DNA from: Pedobacter kyonggii
GTDB taxonomy: Bacteria > Bacteroidota > Bacteroidia > Sphingobacteriales > Sphingobacteriaceae
Length of the DNA stretch: 64,000 bases
Assembly: GCF_004310665.1 (NCBI RefSeq)
Contig: NZ_SIXF01000002.1
Coordinates: forward strand, 248,001 to 312,000
Direction of reading: 5' to 3'
Under the pieces are notes generated by a model. That model searched no databases. It saw only the letters and a program-made list of their open reading frames with translations, and was not told the DNA's origin. The stretch's first letter is position 1; the number at the start of each line of letters is the position of its first letter. Both the position numbers and the translations under genes were made by a program. Below are positions 62,356 to 64,000 of this stretch, piece after piece.

Positions 62356-63012
62356 ATGGAAAAAAATTCGAAAGCTGGGTTAGGAGCACTACTCACCCCA
62401 GACAATTGTGTATTGATTTTAATCGATCACCAACCTTTTCAGTTTGCCGGCCTAAGAAGCCATGATTCGCAGACGGTTATTAACAATGTTGTTGGTTTAG
62501 CAAAAGCTGCGAAAATTTTTGGGGTTCCTACACTGTTAACTACCGTTGTAGAAGAACGTGGTGGATTTTTACTCAAGCAGTTACAGGATGTATTTCCTGA
62601 ACAAAAGCCAATTAACCGTACATTCATCAATACCTGGGAGGATGAACGGGTAGTGGAATGGGTGAAACAAACCGGTAGAAAGAAAATCGTAATTGCGGCG
62701 CTTTGGACAGAAATCTGCCTGGCATTCCCTGCTATACAGGCTGCAGGTGAGGGATATGATGTGTATGGGGTAACAGACGCCTCCGGAGGCACCAGCTTGG
62801 AATCACATGATATGGCTATTCAGCGCATGATACAGGCAGGAGTTACACCGATTACTTCGGTGGTATTTTCATCAGAGCTGCAACGTGACTGGGCTCGTCA
62901 AGAGACAATTCCGGAGTTGGCTCAAGTAATTTATGATCATTTTGGGAATGTAGGCACTAGCCTTCGTTGGGAATTCCAGCTTCTTGCTACCCAGCCACCA
63001 CCCACTGCTTAA
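62356..63012 (+). CDS. Isochorismatase-family cysteine hydrolase, cytoplasmic paralogue
   Basis: 218 residues from ATG 62356 (MEKNSKAGLGALLTPDNCVL); an in-frame start at 62308 adds no signal peptide. Asp24 in LILIDHQPFQF, Lys in RKKIVIAALWTE, Cys121 in TEICLAFPAIQAAGEG. Very similar along its length to the 58348 protein but without export signal and with a visibly more A+T-rich codon choice, so the two copies probably came from different sources rather than a recent tandem duplication. Confidence 0.88.
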   Translation: MEKNSKAGLGALLTPDNCVLILIDHQPFQFAGLRSHDSQTVINNVVGLAKAAKIFGVPTLLTTVVEERGGFLLKQLQDVFPEQKPINRTFINTWEDERVVEWVKQTGRKKIVIAALWTEICLAFPAIQAAGEGYDVYGVTDASGGTSLESHDMAIQRMIQAGVTPITSVVFSSELQRDWARQETIPELAQVIYDHFGNVGTSLRWEFQLLATQPPPTA

Positions 63013-63088
63013 TGGCGAACTTTTTAGGATCGCGTAAGCCGAGAGCTTGATAAAGGCTTACGCCACCCTAGAAGCTAAATTTCAGACA

Positions 63089-63159
63089 AGACAAAAAAGG
63101 TTCTCAATTTCATTAACATGCCAAATCGCTGTTGGTTCTGAATCGTTCCTTTTTTGTCT
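63089..63159. terminator. Possible bidirectional terminator with large loop
   Basis: AGACAAAAAAGG (63089-63100) is the exact reverse complement of CCTTTTTTGTCT (63148-63159), with a 47-base loop; T-run in the stem. Confidence 0.45.
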
Positions 63160-63191
63160 CTTTAAATTAAGTTGAAACCATATTCATTATA

Positions 63192-63950
63192 ATGAAAAGA
63201 TTAGAAAACAAAGTAGCTATTGTCACCGGTGCTGCTGGTGGAATTGGAGCTGCAGTGGCAAGGATTTTTGCCAAGGAAGGTGCGAAAGTATTGATTACAG
63301 ATGTTCAGCAGGAGAAATTAAGTGCAGTTGCCAATGAAATTCTCGCTGAAGATGGAGTGGTAGCTTATATGACCCAGGATGTCTCAACGGAGGATGGGTG
63401 GAAGTCGGTGACCGAAAAAGCAGTAACGCTTTATGGTGATATCAATATTTTAATTAATAACGCCGGAATTTCAGGTAACATCATAAGTACTTTCGAGGAA
63501 CGGACAATTGAGGAATTTAACAAAATAATTGCTGTAAATCTGCTCAGCCAGTTTTTGGGTACCAAGTCTGTCATTCCTTTTATGAAGAAAAACAATTCAG
63601 GATCTATAGTAAACGTCTCATCCATTGGGGGGATAATAGGTTCTGCTAACGCTACGGCCTATACTGCATCTAAAGGTGGCTCAAGGAGCTACACAAAGGG
63701 TGCCGCTGCGGAGCTTGCTCCTTTTAACATCAGGGTAAATTCTGTGCACCCCGGATACATAGCAACGCCCATGACAAAAGATTTGCCTGAAGCTAAAGAA
63801 TTTGAAAGAATTGCGGTTGGTGCGACTCCATTAGGCCGCGGGGGTACCTCTGAGGAAATCGCCTATGGTATACTCTACCTCGCCTCAGACGAATCTTCCT
63901 TTACTACAGGGATCGAGTTGATCATTGACGGGGGTACAACCGCTTTATAA
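63192..63950 (+). CDS. Classical SDR-family oxidoreductase (glucose/3-oxoacyl dehydrogenase-like)
   Basis: 252 residues, all motifs intact: TGAAGGIGAAVARIFAKEGA, NNAGISG, NVSSIGGIIGSANATAYTAS K (Tyr157, Lys161), VNSVHPGYIATPMTKDLP, and IDGGTTAL at the end. Usual length for classical SDRs. Substrate not predictable; ATG 63192 is the only good start. Confidence 0.88.
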   Translation: MKRLENKVAIVTGAAGGIGAAVARIFAKEGAKVLITDVQQEKLSAVANEILAEDGVVAYMTQDVSTEDGWKSVTEKAVTLYGDINILINNAGISGNIISTFEERTIEEFNKIIAVNLLSQFLGTKSVIPFMKKNNSGSIVNVSSIGGIIGSANATAYTASKGGSRSYTKGAAAELAPFNIRVNSVHPGYIATPMTKDLPEAKEFERIAVGATPLGRGGTSEEIAYGILYLASDESSFTTGIELIIDGGTTAL

Positions 63951-64000
63951 GCTTAAATAGCTAATCAATAGATGACATTCATACAGTTGTCTCCCTAGAT

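Overview
The window looks like chromosomal DNA of a member of the Bacteroidota, most likely Sphingobacteriaceae (Pedobacter/Mucilaginibacter-like). The evidence is a complete ECF sigma / FecR / SusC / SusD polysaccharide-utilisation locus, CarboxypepD_reg-like receptor domains, LytTR two-component pairs, HxlR regulators and repeated Bacteroidota-type -7 boxes (TAnnTTTG, usually TAACTTTG) just upstream of genes. No rRNA, intact tRNA or CRISPR array was seen.

Layout. 1-2.5 kb: 3' end of a HEAT/cytochrome-c dehydrogenase-type protein, a perfect-stem terminator, then a scar with a frameshifted tyrosine-integrase 5' fragment, a hairpin and a truncated TonB-receptor gene. 2.7-12.9 kb: small regulator/enzyme pairs: TetR with a PPOX-family flavoprotein, HxlR with MBL hydrolase / M28 peptidase / RidA, MocR with an EamA transporter, HxlR with an NmrA-type reductase, and HxlR with an SDR and a frameshifted NTF2-like gene. 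13.5-18.7 kb (minus strand): an envelope operon (beta-barrel protein, LpxL-type acyltransferase, 32-residue membrane peptide), a BamE-like lipoprotein, a porin-like barrel and a LytS/LytTR two-component system. 18.7-20.6 kb: gene graveyard with an ISL3 transposase tail and a broken lipid-kinase gene.

20.7-34.1 kb: a signalling and envelope-polymer region. A 1440-residue hybrid histidine kinase precedes a + operon (stand-alone receiver, HEAT-repeat membrane protein, processive GT2 synthase, LtaS-like phosphotransferase). This operon meets head-on a - operon (GAF histidine kinase, YaiO-type TPR/beta-barrel, unknown membrane-anchored protein) with abutting stop codons. I read it as one two-component-controlled exopolysaccharide synthesis/modification/export module, and it is the best candidate for an undescribed system here.

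34.1-39.2 kb: remnants (beta-propeller tail, truncated peroxiredoxin with a poly-G frameshift), a Crp-family regulator, a divergent SDR, an unknown two-TM protein and an NTF2-like protein. 39.2-49.3 kb: sigma/FecR/SusC/SusD/GH116 locus closed by a strong terminator. 49.4-54.2 kb: SMP-30-type lactonase and a 1237-residue regulator with five tandem GAF-like units, AAA+ and Fis-type HTH; its upstream region carries an inverted copy of the 62-bp sigma/FecR spacer. 54.8-62.2 kb: a block that reads more G+C-rich, with alpha/beta hydrolase, two Crp-family regulators, alginate-export-type barrel, secreted isochorismatase-like hydrolase, SDR, SnoaL-like protein and pirin. It is followed by a cytoplasmic paralogue of the isochorismatase-like hydrolase and a classical SDR.
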